Shown here piece after piece: positions 51,503 to 59,852 of a stretch of 64,000 nucleotides of DNA. Position 1 is the stretch's first letter. Each line of letters opens with the position of its first letter. The notes below the pieces were generated by a model that worked only from the letters and a program-made list of their open reading frames with translations, had not been told where the DNA came from and did not search any database. Position numbers and translations under genes: made by a program. Location: the NCBI GenBank assembly GCA_902768715.1, contig CACXMH010000006.1, forward strand, positions 1 through 64,000, given 5' to 3'. Origin of the DNA: Fibrobacter succinogenes. GTDB lineage: Bacteria; Fibrobacterota; Fibrobacteria; Fibrobacterales; Fibrobacteraceae.

Positions 51503-52156
51503 ATGAAAAAGACATTTGAACATAGCTTTTTTTGGCTTGCGTTGTTTGCCTTGGTCGCGTTGTTTGCGTGCGCCTGTTCAGGAGACGACAAACAGGCCGG
51601 TGGCGCTACCGAAGAGACCCAGATAGCCATCGAAGACAAGACCGTTGCCGGTGTCTCTGAAAAGGGTCCCTTCACGGTGGGTTCTGCAGTCCACATTTAC
51701 GAATTGGAATTTGAAACCCTCGGACATACGGGACGCTCCATTCCTGGAAAAATCGCCAGCGACCGTGGGGATTTTCGGTTTACCCATTTGAATTTGGAAT
51801 GCCAATTTGCATTTATGGAGGTTTCGGGATATTACCGCAATGAAAATACCGGAAAACAATCAACGGCCCCTATAACCCTTAATGCCCTGGTGGATTTGTC
51901 CGACAAGGAAACGGCCAATATCAACCTTTTGACTCATTTGGCTTTTGAGCGCACCCTGTTCCTGGTAAACGAGGGCAAGCCTGTAAAAGACGCCAAGCAG
52001 CAGGCTGAACAGGAAATCCTGAAGGCGTTTCATATTGAAAACGAATTGATTGGCGACTTCGAAGGACTTTCCATATTCAAGAAGGGAGAGGGGAATGCCG
52101 CCCTCCTGGCCATAAGTTCCTTGATGCAGGCGGATTCCCGGAGGACCTTGCGGTAG
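51503..52156 (+). CDS. Truncated lipoprotein
   Basis: The protein is 217 aa. AAGGAAAA precedes the ATG at 51503. A lipoprotein signal is clear (LALFALVALFACACSG). The mature part has VSEKGPFTVGSAVHIYELE, then a carboxypeptidase-regulatory-like strand set and LNALVDLSDKETANINLLTH, typical of large Fibrobacter lipoproteins that normally run further. It ends abruptly with SLMQADSRRTLR, where another sequence begins, see 52129. The family is usually surface-associated. It follows the TIGR02147 gene with a 20-bp gap. Confidence 0.7.
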   Translation: MKKTFEHSFFWLALFALVALFACACSGDDKQAGGATEETQIAIEDKTVAGVSEKGPFTVGSAVHIYELEFETLGHTGRSIPGKIASDRGDFRFTHLNLECQFAFMEVSGYYRNENTGKQSTAPITLNALVDLSDKETANINLLTHLAFERTLFLVNEGKPVKDAKQQAEQEILKAFHIENELIGDFEGLSIFKKGEGNAALLAISSLMQADSRRTLR

Positions 52157-52317
52157 CTTTCAACGACGTGGATCTGTGCTATTCGATTCATGAGAAGGGC
52201 TACTACAATGTCTGCTGCAATCATATTTATCTCTATCACCACGAGTCCCTGACCAGGGGCCTTGATAACCTCGATCCCAAGGGACAAGTTCTGGTGGGAA
52301 AACTACGGCCTCGGTGA
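52129..52317 (+). pseudogene. C-terminal fragment of a GT2 glycosyltransferase
   Basis: In the frame different from the lipoprotein, GGFPEDLAVAFNDVDLCYSI is followed by HEKGYYNVCCNHIYLYHHES and LTRGLDNLDP, then a stop at 52315. FNDVD and YHHES are signatures of rhamnosyltransferase-type GT2 enzymes. Nothing of the N-terminal catalytic half is present. The fragment is fused between the truncated lipoprotein and the FISUMP protein. Confidence 0.75.
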
Positions 52318-53476
52318 TTGCGACAAGGAGCGGGAAGGTGTTGTGAAAGCAAACACCAATGCGTTGAGCAAGTTGAACGGCGTTCATTTCATTTGCAAGG
52401 ATAAGTTGTGGCGCCTGGCTTCAGACATCGAGAAGGATACAGCAACGTGGGGTGTCGGAGAATTTGATGGTGAAATACGTCCAGGCCAAGTCAATAAGGG
52501 TATGCGCTACATCTACGAAGACGCTAAAAAAGTTTGGCGTGAGGCTTCGGAAATAGAAGTTGAAACTTACCAAAAGGATTGTTTAAAAGATGGTAAACTT
52601 TTCAAAGGCAATGAGAACAAATCTGCAATGTATGTTTGCGATGGCGAAAAATTCCGTATTGCAAGCGACATGGAAATACTGGGCGAGTTAGGCTGTACTA
52701 GTTATAATCGGGATAGCTATCATATTTTGACACAAGTTTCGTATCCGCACATAGATAGTATCGGCTATGGGGATATGACATATAGGAGTGATAAAATTTC
52801 GAAGAATTATTCCTATTACAAGTGTACCGAGAATGGCTGGGCACTTACAATCGAAAAGTTAAATTACGGAACTTTGGTTGATGCCCGTGATGGTCACGAA
52901 TATAAGACCATAGGTATTGGAAGTCAAATGTGGATGGCTGAAAATTTGAATTATGGTGATGAAGAAAAGTATCCCAGTATGAAAGAGCAAAATTGGTGTC
53001 AAAACGATGCACGCTACCTCGATACCTCCTGTGCCGCTTATGGTCGTTATTACACTTGGTGTGCCACTATAGATTGCGAATATTGGGCTAGACAAGGACA
53101 AAAATGTGGTTATGGAGAGCAGCCCTGTGAATTGCCAAAAACAGTGCAAGGAATTTGCCCCGAAGGGTGGCATGTCCCAAACGGTGAGGAATGGGAAACG
53201 CTGTATTCTTTTGTGAACAATGACTATAGAGCGATGCAAAAAAAAGGATATGATATGTGGCAGGGGGCAACAGATGAATATGGTTTTTCGGCGATTCCGG
53301 CAGGTATTGAAGGAAACAATTACTTTGGATTTGGTGGATATGCTTTCTTTTGGAGTTCCTCCGTACAGGGGATTAATGAAGCGAGGAATTGGTATTTGCA
53401 ACCGGATGCGGCGACCCTTGGCAGTGATAAAAAACACTATGGTTTTTCTGTCCGCTGCATCAAAGACGAAGAATGA
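52262..53476 (+). CDS. FISUMP-domain protein without its own signal peptide
   Basis: The frame is 404 aa from a TTG inside the GT2 remnant. Residues 40-165 hold three copies of a short motif (VHFICKDKLWRLASDIEKDT, YIYEDAKKVWREASEIEVET, AMYVCDGEKFRIASDMEI). Residues 200-404 are one FISUMP domain: DARDGHEYKTIGIGSQMWMA, then PEGWHVPNGEEW, FFWSSS and GFSVRCIKDEE. Relatives are exported, but no signal peptide is present, so the 5' end is missing and the true start is unclear. It is possibly non-functional as a secreted protein. Confidence 0.7.
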   Translation: MITSIPRDKFWWENYGLGDCDKEREGVVKANTNALSKLNGVHFICKDKLWRLASDIEKDTATWGVGEFDGEIRPGQVNKGMRYIYEDAKKVWREASEIEVETYQKDCLKDGKLFKGNENKSAMYVCDGEKFRIASDMEILGELGCTSYNRDSYHILTQVSYPHIDSIGYGDMTYRSDKISKNYSYYKCTENGWALTIEKLNYGTLVDARDGHEYKTIGIGSQMWMAENLNYGDEEKYPSMKEQNWCQNDARYLDTSCAAYGRYYTWCATIDCEYWARQGQKCGYGEQPCELPKTVQGICPEGWHVPNGEEWETLYSFVNNDYRAMQKKGYDMWQGATDEYGFSAIPAGIEGNNYFGFGGYAFFWSSSVQGINEARNWYLQPDAATLGSDKKHYGFSVRCIKDEE

Positions 53477-53864
53477 GGCTTTACATATAGGCCTTCGGCA
53501 AGCGTCAAAATCACGTCAAACCGACAAAAGTCTCTGAAAAAGCACTAAAAAGTGCGTTAACGAAAATTTACATCGTTTCGTTTTTTTTTGTTTACATTTA
53601 ACAAGTTAAGTGTAGGAAAGGAGTGTTCACCCTGTAAAAGCCCACAATGTAAAAAAATCGAGAAAAATCCTAAAATTTTGAGTTGAGATAGTCATTTTTT
53701 GCAAAAATTCGGCGGTTCTGTATCATAGAGCAGTAAAAAATTTCGCCAAACTATCAAAAAGTGGCAAATTCGCGGTTTTGGGGGCTTTGGGGCGTTTCTT
53801 TCAAACCTGGCCCATATATATTCATGTATATGGAAATTGAGCTTTAAAAAATGGAGTAGAAATA
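53477..53864. other. AT-rich intergenic region before the FISUMP array
   Basis: No gene is visible. Poly-T and poly-A tracts and TGTATCATA at 53719-53727 are the only marks. The bend-prone composition suggests a promoter region for the four-gene array downstream. Confidence 0.5.
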
Positions 53865-54998
53865 GTGCTTAGCAAAAATCCTCTTCTGGAGCTATTAGGG
53901 CTTGTTATCGGAACATTAATACTTGTGGCGTGTGTTCCTGAAAATGCGAATAATGTGGATTCTTACTACCAAAAGGAATACAAGTATAACGAAGTTAAGG
54001 ATTCTGTAGATGGTCAAAAATACCGGGCAATTCAAATTGGAAATCAGTATTGGATTGTTCAGAATATTAATAGAGTGACATCAGGAAGTGTTTGCGATTC
54101 TTGTGATATATATGGTCGAATATATAATTATGAAGAAGCTAAGAATGTGTGTCCAAGTGGGTTTACTTTGCCGACATATGCGGATGTTGAGGAGTTAATT
54201 AAAAATACAAAAGAAGTGAATGCATGGCAGTCTAAAAAAGGGTGGATGAAAAAAGGAAAAGATTCTTTTGGTTTTGCGTCAATTCCTGGCGGTTTCTATA
54301 GCCGGGCAGATGGTATTGTAAAAAAAAGAGGGGAAATGGTTGGATATTGGTTGCAAGATGAGAGCGATGATTTTGCTTTGCGTTGGAAAATAAGTAATCA
54401 AGACAGCTTTGTGGATGTCTCAGCCTTGAAAAAGGATTATGGCTTTTCCGTGAGATGTATTAGCGTAGGATCTTCTATTCAAAATAACTTGGTTCTTATT
54501 GATGAACGGGATTTAAAATTTTATAAAACGATTGCAATTGGCACGCAAACATGGATGGCCGAAAATTTAAAGTACAAAATAAAAGAAAGCTCTTGTTCAA
54601 AGGGTGAAATTGATAAATGCGAAAATGAAGGGAGGCTATACCGATTCTGGGAGGCGAAAAAAGAAAAGATTTGTCCTAAAGGTTGGAAAATACCTTCTGT
54701 TGGAGACTGGAATAAATTCTTTTCCTTTGCGAACATGAGAAGAAAATGTGAAAGTTTTGGGTATGAGTATGAATTTGGGAACGAGTGTGACTATTACGTT
54801 TGGAATACAGCTAATGAAAAAATCAAAAAAATAGGATTAAGTGGCAATTATGCTACAACAGGATTGACTTATTTCAATAGAAAGGGCGTAGAATTTGATT
54901 CTCATTATTGTTTTCATGAGTCTTCTGATGGTATTACTGCATCGGATTATTGTTGCCAAGATGTTTGTGAAGACTATGTTCGTTGTATAAAAAAATAG
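53865..54998 (+). CDS. FISUMP lipoprotein with two domains
   Basis: The protein is 377 aa with a GTG start after GGAG. The lipobox is LILVAC. Domain 1 (about 45-205) is diverged: DSVDGQKYRAIQIGNQYWIV and FGFASIPGGFY, ending YGFSVRCIS. Domain 2 (about 207-377) has FYKTIAIGTQTWMAENLKYK and GWKIP in place of GWHLP and ends DYVRCIKK. FISUMP domains are extracellular and of unknown function. The gene is AT-rich and leads a four-gene same-strand array. Confidence 0.85.
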   Translation: MLSKNPLLELLGLVIGTLILVACVPENANNVDSYYQKEYKYNEVKDSVDGQKYRAIQIGNQYWIVQNINRVTSGSVCDSCDIYGRIYNYEEAKNVCPSGFTLPTYADVEELIKNTKEVNAWQSKKGWMKKGKDSFGFASIPGGFYSRADGIVKKRGEMVGYWLQDESDDFALRWKISNQDSFVDVSALKKDYGFSVRCISVGSSIQNNLVLIDERDLKFYKTIAIGTQTWMAENLKYKIKESSCSKGEIDKCENEGRLYRFWEAKKEKICPKGWKIPSVGDWNKFFSFANMRRKCESFGYEYEFGNECDYYVWNTANEKIKKIGLSGNYATTGLTYFNRKGVEFDSHYCFHESSDGITASDYCCQDVCEDYVRCIKK

Positions 54999-55009
54999 GG
55001 GTGCTTTTT

Positions 55010-55870
55010 ATGAAACGATTTCAGATTGTTCTCAAAATATTGGCAAGTGTATTTGCAACATTGCTTACGTCATGTGCGTACACGCCAAAGGCGCAATTTG
55101 TGGAGACGAATTCGGCGGAAGGAACATTTGTTGATACACGTGATGGGCAGACATACAAGACTGTTACAATTGGAACGCAAACTTGGATGGCCGAAAATCT
55201 TAAATATAAAGTAGAAGATAGTTATTGTTACGATAATGATGAAACTAAATGTGAAAAATATGGGCGTCTCTATTCATGGTCTAGTGCTCTTGATGATAAG
55301 TTGTGCCCAAGTGGCTGGCATTTACCTTTTTTTGAAGAATGGGAAATATTGAGCGATGCTGTTGGTGGAAGGGATGTTGCTAGTCAAAAGTTAAGATCCT
55401 CAAAAGGCTGGGGGAATGAATACAATGGTGATGATAATTATTCATTCTCAGTTAGGCCATCAGGGTTTCGGCATCCCTCAGGATACAGCCATAAAAAAGG
55501 TGAGTTTGAAGGGATGAAAACGAAAGCGTATTTTTGGTTAAATGGAGATTTTTCGCTAAGCAGAATATTGCCGTATGCAGGTGAACATCGTCTTGGTGAC
55601 TGTGTTAAGCGTGAATTTGGCGAAATTGGCGAATGTGTTGAGTATGCGGATGCACATGGACGTCGTATTGCAGCGAATCAGCCAGCTAGAGGCGTACTAA
55701 TGTTTGAACAAAAAGATAGTGAAATTGGATTTATAAAGTGGGGCGTAAAAGATGTTGTAATTAAAATTGACGGAAAGGAATGGACTCCGATTGATTTCGC
55801 AGATGATTATTGGCTTCCTGTTCGCTGTATATCGGATGCTCAGGCGGTAAGTGAATCTGAAGAAGATTGA
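55010..55870 (+). CDS. FISUMP lipoprotein with one domain
   Basis: The protein is 286 aa from the ATG at 55010. The lipobox is ATLLTSC. One domain spans about 40-280: DTRDGQTYKTVTIGTQTWMA, ENLKYKVEDSYCYDNDETKC, LCPSGWHLPFFEEW, then GFRHPSG and a final WLPVRCIS. It starts 11 bp after the previous gene stop and is probably co-transcribed. The Ser/Glu tail (VSESEED) is not part of the domain. Confidence 0.88.
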   Translation: MKRFQIVLKILASVFATLLTSCAYTPKAQFVETNSAEGTFVDTRDGQTYKTVTIGTQTWMAENLKYKVEDSYCYDNDETKCEKYGRLYSWSSALDDKLCPSGWHLPFFEEWEILSDAVGGRDVASQKLRSSKGWGNEYNGDDNYSFSVRPSGFRHPSGYSHKKGEFEGMKTKAYFWLNGDFSLSRILPYAGEHRLGDCVKREFGEIGECVEYADAHGRRIAANQPARGVLMFEQKDSEIGFIKWGVKDVVIKIDGKEWTPIDFADDYWLPVRCISDAQAVSESEED

Positions 55871-55899
55871 CATAGACATTGTATCATAAGGTGACAACC

Positions 55900-57780
55900 G
55901 TGTTAAAAAAAGTAATTAAGCTTAGTTGGGTCATTATGCTAATGGTGGGGCTATCGGTATTTCTAGAGTCCTGCCATTCGACAGCCCAATATGTTTATAT
56001 CGATCCCCGCGATGGGAAAACATATAAGACTGTTAAAATAGGAAAGCAGCTATGGATGGCAGAAAATATGAACTACAAAACAGCAGAAGGGTCACATTGC
56101 TTTCAGTGTAAGGAATATGGTCGATTGTATGAATGGAATGCTGCGCAGGAAGCATGTCCCGATGGTTGGCATTTACCCACGAAAGCAGAGTGGAATATTT
56201 TGTTTTCTAATCGGCATGCCAAAAATCTAAAATCATATGAAGAATGGTATAATGCTGATGCTATCGATCGTTATGGTTTTTCGATACTTCCAACAGGTCG
56301 CTACGATGACGGAAAATTAAGTAATCGGGGGAATTTTGCTCAATTTTGGAGTGCAGATGGAAATGAGGGACCTTATTTTATGCCACGAGGCGATGTGAAA
56401 TGGTCCGAATTGTCTGACAATAAAGTTGGTGTTTCTGTTAGATGTATTAGAGGTAGTAAAAAAAATGTTGTGCGAAAGAAAAAAGATGGTTTCGAATATA
56501 ACAAAAAAATCGAAAGTGTAGAATATGAAGAAGAATATGAAGAAGGAAATCAATACGAAAATGAGCAATATGTAAACAATCAAGTGATGAATATTCTTGA
56601 TACGATATTTGATGCGCGTGATGGGCAAACGTATAAAGTTGTTACGATAGGTAATCAAACGTGGTTGGCTGAAAATTTGAAATATAAAACAAGAAAAAGC
56701 GCTTGCTATGCTGATGATCCTTCCAATTGTGAAAAATATGGAATGCTTTATTCTTATGAAGACGCTCAAAATGTTTGTCCTACTGGTTGGCATTTACCGG
56801 ATGCGATTGAATGGACTGTTTTGAAATATGAATCGGAACGAATACTGATGGATGTCCTTCGAAGTTCAGAACAAAGTATAGGATCTGGCTACACAACTCC
56901 TGGTACAGCTCCTTATTTAGCAGATGATAATCTTGGCTTTCCTCCCTACGCTTGTGGAAGATTTGCCAAAACAAAGAGCTGCCCTACGATGGGAAATAGT
57001 GGGTTTTCGGCCTTATATTCGGGATGTCTTGCAGAAGAAAGAAGAAATAGTGAAAAATATATGGAATTAGGAGAAACGTCTGCGTTTTGGTATAGTGCGA
57101 AAAATTATGCCAGACCGCCTGTTTTTGCTGCAAATAAACCGCAAAGATATTCCTATTGTGCGTCGCAAGATGTATCAAAATTACCTGTTCGTTGTATAAA
57201 GGGAAAAATCATTCCTTTAGGAAAGACTGAAATACTGAAGGATTCTCGTGATAATAAGAAATATAAAACTGTAAAAATGGGAAATTATGTTTGGATGGCT
57301 GAAAATTTGAATTATGAATCTCCAGATGGGGGAAGTCGGTGCTATAATGACAAATCGTCTATGTGTGCGAAATATGGGCGTTTATACTCCAGGGAGGCTG
57401 CAAAAAGCGCTTGTCCTGTGGGATGGCATCTTCCCACTGATGAGGAATATTTATTTCTACTCACGTTGGCGTCTCTTCCAAGTTCAGTTCGCACAGGTTG
57501 GGAGGTAACTGCATTGCGATCAAAAAAAGGATGGGGTAATAAAAAACATCAAAATGGAACAGATGATTATGGGTTTTCTGTGATACCGGGAGGGTTCTAT
57601 GTTGGATATAAAGATGGTTTAAATCGATATACAGGTGAAGGAAAATTTGTTGATGTTGGAGAAAGAGCGATTTTTTGGCGGTCAAAAGATGATTATGTCG
57701 GAATTAGCTCTATAGGAATAGACCCTAAAATCGGTTATTCATACCCAATGCTCTCTATTCGATGTGTCCAAGATTATTAG
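55900..57780 (+). CDS. FISUMP lipoprotein with three domains
   Basis: The protein is 626 aa. I chose GTG 55900 because AAGGTG lies 6 bp upstream; an earlier TTG at 55879 is less likely. The lipobox region is VGLSVFLESC. Three domains begin DPRDGKTYKTVKIGKQLWMA, DARDGQTYKVVTIGNQTWLA and DSRDNKKYKTVKMGNYVWMA, each with GWHLP about 60 residues later and an RCI-type end. The linker after domain 1 is very acidic (EYEEEYEEGNQYENEQ). The tandem domains differ enough that the duplication is not recent. Confidence 0.88.
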   Translation: MLKKVIKLSWVIMLMVGLSVFLESCHSTAQYVYIDPRDGKTYKTVKIGKQLWMAENMNYKTAEGSHCFQCKEYGRLYEWNAAQEACPDGWHLPTKAEWNILFSNRHAKNLKSYEEWYNADAIDRYGFSILPTGRYDDGKLSNRGNFAQFWSADGNEGPYFMPRGDVKWSELSDNKVGVSVRCIRGSKKNVVRKKKDGFEYNKKIESVEYEEEYEEGNQYENEQYVNNQVMNILDTIFDARDGQTYKVVTIGNQTWLAENLKYKTRKSACYADDPSNCEKYGMLYSYEDAQNVCPTGWHLPDAIEWTVLKYESERILMDVLRSSEQSIGSGYTTPGTAPYLADDNLGFPPYACGRFAKTKSCPTMGNSGFSALYSGCLAEERRNSEKYMELGETSAFWYSAKNYARPPVFAANKPQRYSYCASQDVSKLPVRCIKGKIIPLGKTEILKDSRDNKKYKTVKMGNYVWMAENLNYESPDGGSRCYNDKSSMCAKYGRLYSREAAKSACPVGWHLPTDEEYLFLLTLASLPSSVRTGWEVTALRSKKGWGNKKHQNGTDDYGFSVIPGGFYVGYKDGLNRYTGEGKFVDVGERAIFWRSKDDYVGISSIGIDPKIGYSYPMLSIRCVQDY

Positions 57781-57792
57781 GAGGCTATCGTA

Positions 57793-59001
57793 ATGAAAGG
57801 GAATATTTGTCTACTTGTTTTAGTTTTCGCTATCGTTTGTTTGTGTGGGGGGTGTAGAGAAGCTGAATCTAAAGAAAATGTCATCCTAAAGGGTTTCAAA
57901 TCTTTTTTGGGACAAGATGTATTGAAAGATAAACGGGATGGCCAAACTTATAGGATTGTAAAGGTTGGAAATCAAATATGGATGGCAGAAAATTTAAGAT
58001 TTAAGATAAAAGAAAGTTGGTGCTTAGATAATAAAGAAGTTAACTGTAAAAAATATGGTCGCTTATACAGGAATAGCGAGGCTTCAGTGGTTTGTCCTGA
58101 TGGATGGCATTTGCCGAGTTATGATGAATTTGGCACATTGTTTGGTGGAGTTGGTGATTATAGGACATTGTTATCAAAAAAGGGATGGGATGTTTATGGC
58201 GGCAATGATTATTATAATTTTACGATACTTCCAGCAGGATATAAGACAAATGAAGGCTTTGCTGGTGAAGGCCAGATGACTTATCTTCTAACCTCATCAT
58301 TAGATAAAAATAATCATATTGCAGTGATTAAAATTACAAGGGATAAATGGAATTGGTTGTCTGCCGGAGAAAATGGAGCGTCATCTGTTCGCTGTGTCAA
58401 AGATAGTGGTTCTGATGATGAAGCCAGTTCTCAAGGCGATGTTTCTTCTATGATTGATTCACGTGATGGAACTAGATATAAGATTGTGAATATTGGAGAA
58501 CAAGTGTGGATGGCTGAAAACTTAAGATATAAGACAGAGGAAAGCTTCTGTTATGATGATGTAAATTCGAATTGCGCTAATTATGGAAGATTGTATTCTT
58601 GGGATGCTGCAATGACAGCATGTCCTCAAGGATGGCATATCCCGTCAAGATTAGAGTTTAATGATTTGATTAAGGTTGTTGAATCTGGCCGTGGGCAAAA
58701 AATTGGTGGAGCAATGCTTAAATCTTGGAATGGATGGGGAGAGAATAATGGAAAGATTTTTGAAGATAATCAAAGATCAGGAAATGGTTTGGATGCGTTT
58801 GGTTTTTCTGCTTTCCCCGCAGGGTACATACATTTATTTGAGGAGGAATATTATAATAAGGGTAAGTCTGCATATTTTTGGAGTTCTTCAGAAAATGATT
58901 GGGGGGAAGGGTATTATTTGGAATTAAGCGTAAAAGCTAATGCTCAAATAAATGTAACAAAGGAAGTATACGGATACTCTGTACGTTGTTTAAGGGATTA
59001 G
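57793..59001 (+). CDS. FISUMP lipoprotein with two domains
   Basis: The protein is 402 aa. GGAGG precedes the ATG. The lipobox is VCLCGGC. Domain 1 begins DKRDGQTYRIVKVGNQIWMA and has PDGWHLPSYDEF. Domain 2 begins DSRDGTRYKIVNIGEQVWMA and has PQGWHIPSRLEF and FWSSSEND, ending YSVRCLRD. It is the last of the array, 12 bp after the preceding stop. It brings the cluster to nine domains in five genes. Confidence 0.88.
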   Translation: MKGNICLLVLVFAIVCLCGGCREAESKENVILKGFKSFLGQDVLKDKRDGQTYRIVKVGNQIWMAENLRFKIKESWCLDNKEVNCKKYGRLYRNSEASVVCPDGWHLPSYDEFGTLFGGVGDYRTLLSKKGWDVYGGNDYYNFTILPAGYKTNEGFAGEGQMTYLLTSSLDKNNHIAVIKITRDKWNWLSAGENGASSVRCVKDSGSDDEASSQGDVSSMIDSRDGTRYKIVNIGEQVWMAENLRYKTEESFCYDDVNSNCANYGRLYSWDAAMTACPQGWHIPSRLEFNDLIKVVESGRGQKIGGAMLKSWNGWGENNGKIFEDNQRSGNGLDAFGFSAFPAGYIHLFEEEYYNKGKSAYFWSSSENDWGEGYYLELSVKANAQINVTKEVYGYSVRCLRD

Positions 59002-59105
59002 ATGTAATATAGCAACCTGTATTGAATCTGATTGAGTTTTCTTTGGTTTGAAAAATGATAATAAAAAACATAAAAAACTAATAATCCAAAATAAGGAGAA
59101 AAATT

Positions 59106-59567
59106 ATGTTCTGTTCTCAATGTGGGAAAAAATTGCCTGATGAAGCCAAATTCTGCGATAATTGCGGAACGGCTTTGCAACAGGTTGTCGAAAAAGCTCC
59201 TGTGGTACCCAAGCCAAATCCGTTTGCGGAACCAGGCTCTCAAACTCCGGTAACCCATATTAATATTGGAGTACCGAATGTTGGGCTTAATGTAGGAAAT
59301 GTCGAAGTGTCGCCCAAAAGCAAAATAGGTGCATTCCTCCTAGCCTTATTTTTTGGTGGCCTGGGCTTCCATAATTTTTACATGGGCCATTCTGGAACGG
59401 GGGCTCTTCAATTAATTTTGCAGATACTTATTTGGGTGTTGTCTATACCGACTTTTGGGATGAGTATTTTCCTGGAAATTCCTTTTTTCCTTTGGGTATT
59501 TATAGAGATGATTATGATTCTTTGCGGTTCCGTTAAGGATGGTGAGGGTCTTCCAATTAGATTGTAG
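59106..59567 (+). CDS. Zinc-ribbon plus TM2-domain membrane protein
   Basis: The protein is 153 aa. The N-terminal zinc ribbon is MFCSQCGKKLPDEAKFCDNC. A Pro-rich linker follows, then a TM2 domain with KSKIGAFLLALFFGGLGFHN and FYMGHSGTGALQLILQ, and a second hydrophobic segment with an Asp-Gly turn. Such proteins are small inner-membrane proteins of unclear function. AAGGAG precedes the ATG. It follows the FISUMP array after 104 bp and is AT-rich in its upstream part. Confidence 0.88.
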   Translation: MFCSQCGKKLPDEAKFCDNCGTALQQVVEKAPVVPKPNPFAEPGSQTPVTHINIGVPNVGLNVGNVEVSPKSKIGAFLLALFFGGLGFHNFYMGHSGTGALQLILQILIWVLSIPTFGMSIFLEIPFFLWVFIEMIMILCGSVKDGEGLPIRL

Positions 59568-59642
59568 GTTGTTTTTGGGGATAGAACCCGTTTCTCGTGA
59601 CAAACTTGAGGAAGGTAGGGCAATTTTTCTTGGTATATGGCA

Positions 59643-59667
59643 ATTTGACAGACAGTGTCTGTCAAAT
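59643..59667. repeat. Perfect 12-bp inverted repeat
   Basis: ATTTGACAGACA, one G, TGTCTGTCAAAT. It lies between the TM2 gene and the TonB-receptor-like gene and could be an operator or a bidirectional transcript stop. Confidence 0.75.
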
Positions 59668-59699
59668 CTCAGATTTCTCAAATTTCAAACTCCCGCTAA

Positions 59700-59726
59700 A
59701 ATTTCGTAAGCGCTGTTTACGAAATT
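59700..59726. repeat. Perfect 10-bp hairpin
   Basis: AATTTCGTAA-GCGCTGT-TTACGAAATT. No T tract. It sits between the previous palindrome and the ECF-type motif. Confidence 0.65.
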
Positions 59727-59770
59727 GTGCCAATATTTACACCGCTGTTTATGAGTTGTCTCTTAAAAAA

Positions 59771-59799
59771 GTAACACTTTTAACCCCGTTAGGTGTTTC
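59771..59799 (+). promoter_or_regulatory. ECF-type promoter/operator motif, second copy
   Basis: GTAACACTTTTAACC, 7 bp, GTGTTTC. It matches 45898-45926 at 20 of 22 defined positions with equal spacing. It lies upstream of the TonB-receptor-like gene. Confidence 0.6.
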
Positions 59800-59852
59800 A
59801 ATGGCAAATAGGTCCGCCTATTTGCTATTTTTGTCCGAAATTCGGGAATCGT

